Below, one piece after another: positions 62,361 through 64,000 of a DNA stretch of 64,000 nt; the stretch's first letter is position 1; every line of letters starts with the position of its first letter. Under the pieces are notes generated by a model, which had not been told where the DNA came from, searched no databases, and saw only the letters and a program-made list of their open reading frames with translations. The stretch lies in assembly GCF_001705515.1 (NCBI RefSeq), contig NZ_MDJS01000004.1:310001-374000 (forward strand). The letters run 5' to 3'. This DNA comes from Mucilaginibacter sp. PPCGB 2223. GTDB taxonomy: Bacteria > Bacteroidota > Bacteroidia > Sphingobacteriales > Sphingobacteriaceae. Position numbers and translations under genes: made by a program.

Positions 62361-64000
62361 CTATTTTAACACCTGTACCAACGGTACGCCGATATTCCCG
62401 TTGGGCGTTTGTATGTGTAATAAAGCAGCTACTGTAGGTGCAATATCCGTCATGTGCGTCGGCAGGTTAGTATGGCCATGTTGTACGCCCCAACCCATAA
62501 ATACCAACGGAATATGGGTATCGTAAGGGTTCCAGGTACCGTGGGTAGTGCCTGTACCGCCATGCCCGTCGAACCAGCCCGGTTTCAGGATGATCTGGAT
62601 CGCGCCGCTGCGCTCAATATTATAACCGTTAACAATGCGGGTACGTAAAGCTTCGGGCAGGTTTGCGCTTTGGGCATTCTGCATATCTACAGCAAAAGCA
62701 ACACCGGCCTGTTTTTGCAAAAACGCAATACAATCCTGCTTAATGGCATACTCGCTTGCCTTTTTATCCGCAATAGCTGGATTATTCAGATTTACCTGAT
62801 AGTTATCCAGGCTTATAACCATTTTTTTTATGCCGTATTTGCTCTCCAAAACGCTGTTCAGGTTGTTCATCACATCCCTTGCCTGCCATACCGAAGCGGG
62901 CACACCGTGATCGGCCAGGAAGGTTGGGTTGTGGGCCGCGCCGTGGTCGGCTGTTAAGAACACAGTATAGTTGCTTTTACCGATGTTTGTGTCGAGGTAA
63001 GCGAAGAACGCTGCCAGGTCGCGGTCAAGGCGCAGGTAAGTATCTTCGATCTCGACAGCATTGATACCGAACTGGTGGCCAACGTAGTCGGTAGATGATA
63101 AACTCACAGCCAGGAAATCGGTTACGGAATTTTTACCCAGTTTTTCGGCATAGATAGCTGCCTTGGCCAAATCCAGCGTAAGCGAGTTGCCATAAGGCGT
63201 ACTGCGAATCAAACCCATGCCCCTGCTCATCATTTGTGATGTTTTTACCGGCATGGTCGGTGCATCGGCGCCCGGAAATTTGCCTTCGTATTTCGGGCTG
63301 TTGTCATCCGTGCTTTGCAGGTAGGTGCCGATCGGGTACAGGGTGTTCCAATCCTGCTTTAGATACTGCGCAGGTAACTTCTGATCGTTGAATTTTTTAA
63401 CCCAGGCGGGCAGGTCGTTCATGTAATAGGTACTGGTGATCCAGTTGCCGCTGGCATCATCGAACCAGTAAGCCGCATTGGCAGTGTGGCCTGCAGGTAA
63501 GATGCCGCCCCTGTCTTTCAACGCAATGCCGATAACTTTTGAGCGAAAATTGGTAGCCAGGCGCAACTCATCGGTAACCGTAGTAACCAGCAAATTACGC
63601 GGCGACATTTCGCCGGCCCGCGAAGCGCTGCCTACCGTATGAACAGTAGTATCTTCGGTGCAATACATGGGTTTACCGGTTGCCTGAATGATAAAATCAT
63701 TACCGGCAATGCCGTGTATGGCCGGAACCGAACCGGTATAGATACAAGAGTGGCCCGCTGCGGTAACCGTCGGGATATAATCGAGGTTGGTGTTATCGCA
63801 GCTAAAGCCTTCGTTCAGTAAACGCTTAAAGCCACCAGTTTGATAGCGGTCGTAATAGCGGTACAGGTAATCCCATCGCATCTGGTCGACTACGATGCCG
63901 ACAACCAGTTTTGGACGAGGTACGGAAGATGTAGCAGTGGCAGTTTTCTTCTTTGTCTGGGCAAATGTGCTTATCGCGATAACAGATAACAGGACAACGG
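62361..64000 (-). CDS. Alkaline phosphatase family protein (PafA-like), 5' end cut by window
   Basis: Partial: the frame stays open to the window edge, so the start lies beyond 64000. The visible part begins in a signal peptide (SVIAISTFAQ), then PKLVVGIVVDQMRWDYLYRY. The nucleophile Thr is in PTVTAAGHSCIYTGS, with metal ligands in TADHGAAHN and GGTGTTHGTWNPYDTHIPL. These match PafA-type phosphatases, calcium/zinc-dependent periplasmic enzymes that release phosphate from many organic esters. About 546 residues are visible. Confidence 0.92.
   Translation of the reverse strand, partial: VVLLSVIAISTFAQTKKKTATATSSVPRPKLVVGIVVDQMRWDYLYRYYDRYQTGGFKRLLNEGFSCDNTNLDYIPTVTAAGHSCIYTGSVPAIHGIAGNDFIIQATGKPMYCTEDTTVHTVGSASRAGEMSPRNLLVTTVTDELRLATNFRSKVIGIALKDRGGILPAGHTANAAYWFDDASGNWITSTYYMNDLPAWVKKFNDQKLPAQYLKQDWNTLYPIGTYLQSTDDNSPKYEGKFPGADAPTMPVKTSQMMSRGMGLIRSTPYGNSLTLDLAKAAIYAEKLGKNSVTDFLAVSLSSTDYVGHQFGINAVEIEDTYLRLDRDLAAFFAYLDTNIGKSNYTVFLTADHGAAHNPTFLADHGVPASVWQARDVMNNLNSVLESKYGIKKMVISLDNYQVNLNNPAIADKKASEYAIKQDCIAFLQKQAGVAFAVDMQNAQSANLPEALRTRIVNGYNIERSGAIQIILKPGWFDGHGGTGTTHGTWNPYDTHIPLVFMGWGVQHGHTNLPTHMTDIAPTVAALLHIQTPNGNIGVPLVQVLK

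Overview
The window is chromosomal DNA of a Bacteroidota bacterium, most likely Sphingobacteriaceae (Mucilaginibacter/Pedobacter-like). Grounds: gliding/type IX secretion (T9SS) lipoproteins GldB, GldD and PorW/SprE; a secreted subtilase with a C-terminal T9SS sorting domain; F-type ATPase genes without beta and epsilon; a reversed-order FadN-type beta-oxidation enzyme; and promoters matching the Bacteroidetes pattern TTG-N~20-TAnnTTTG. I saw no rRNA, tRNA, CRISPR array, insertion sequence or prophage. Almost all DNA is coding.

Layout. 1-11.8 kb: fatty-acid catabolism. A MarR regulator, fadN, fadA and fadE run leftward, with a small four-helix-bundle gene inserted between fadN and fadA inside inverted repeats; then a PQQ-type propeller protein, gamma-glutamyltransferase and acyl-CoA synthetase (fadD). 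12-20.7 kb: a small barrel-like protein, a large T9SS-exported subtilase, NAD+ synthetase, gldB and a patatin lipase. 20.7-26.5 kb: glycosyltransferase, ATP-grasp enzyme, flippase, GNAT, SMUG2-type DNA glycosylase and an orphan secreted protein. 26.6-32.5 kb: ATP synthase operon (atpZ, membrane protein, atpB-E-F-H-A-G). 32.6-44.3 kb: porW/sprE with PBP1A, a HigBA module, FtsX/LolE-like permease, metallo-hydrolase, gldD-aroE, phosphosulfolactate synthase and a TPR protein. 44.5-53.5 kb: ALDH7-type dehydrogenase, second subtilase, two-component system and a secreted protein. 52-59.5 kb: a histidine-phosphatase-like protein lacking both catalytic histidines, an intact histidine phosphatase, a beta-helix lipoprotein with a TonB-dependent receptor, and clpS. 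59.7-64 kb: 2,4-dienoyl-CoA-reductase-like SDR, enoyl-CoA isomerase, ThiE/TenI protein and a PafA-like phosphatase cut by the window end.

How it fits together. FadD, FadE, FadN, FadA plus a dienoyl-CoA reductase and an enoyl-CoA isomerase make a beta-oxidation set that can also handle unsaturated fatty acids. A short palindrome TATGCWWGCATA occurs twice at the marR promoter, once upstream of the fadD promoter and, nearly identical, upstream of the isomerase gene, so one MarR regulon is likely. A dispersed hairpin repeat supplies a strong Shine-Dalgarno sequence to fadN, the reductase and the isomerase.

The most notable signals outside genes are this putative operator, the repeat-borne ribosome binding sites, a set of intergenic inverted-repeat arrays (one enclosing the four-helix-bundle gene), two identical 33-bp perfect palindromes, a terminator-like hairpin between atpE and atpF, and three TTTAACA boxes beside the two-component system.
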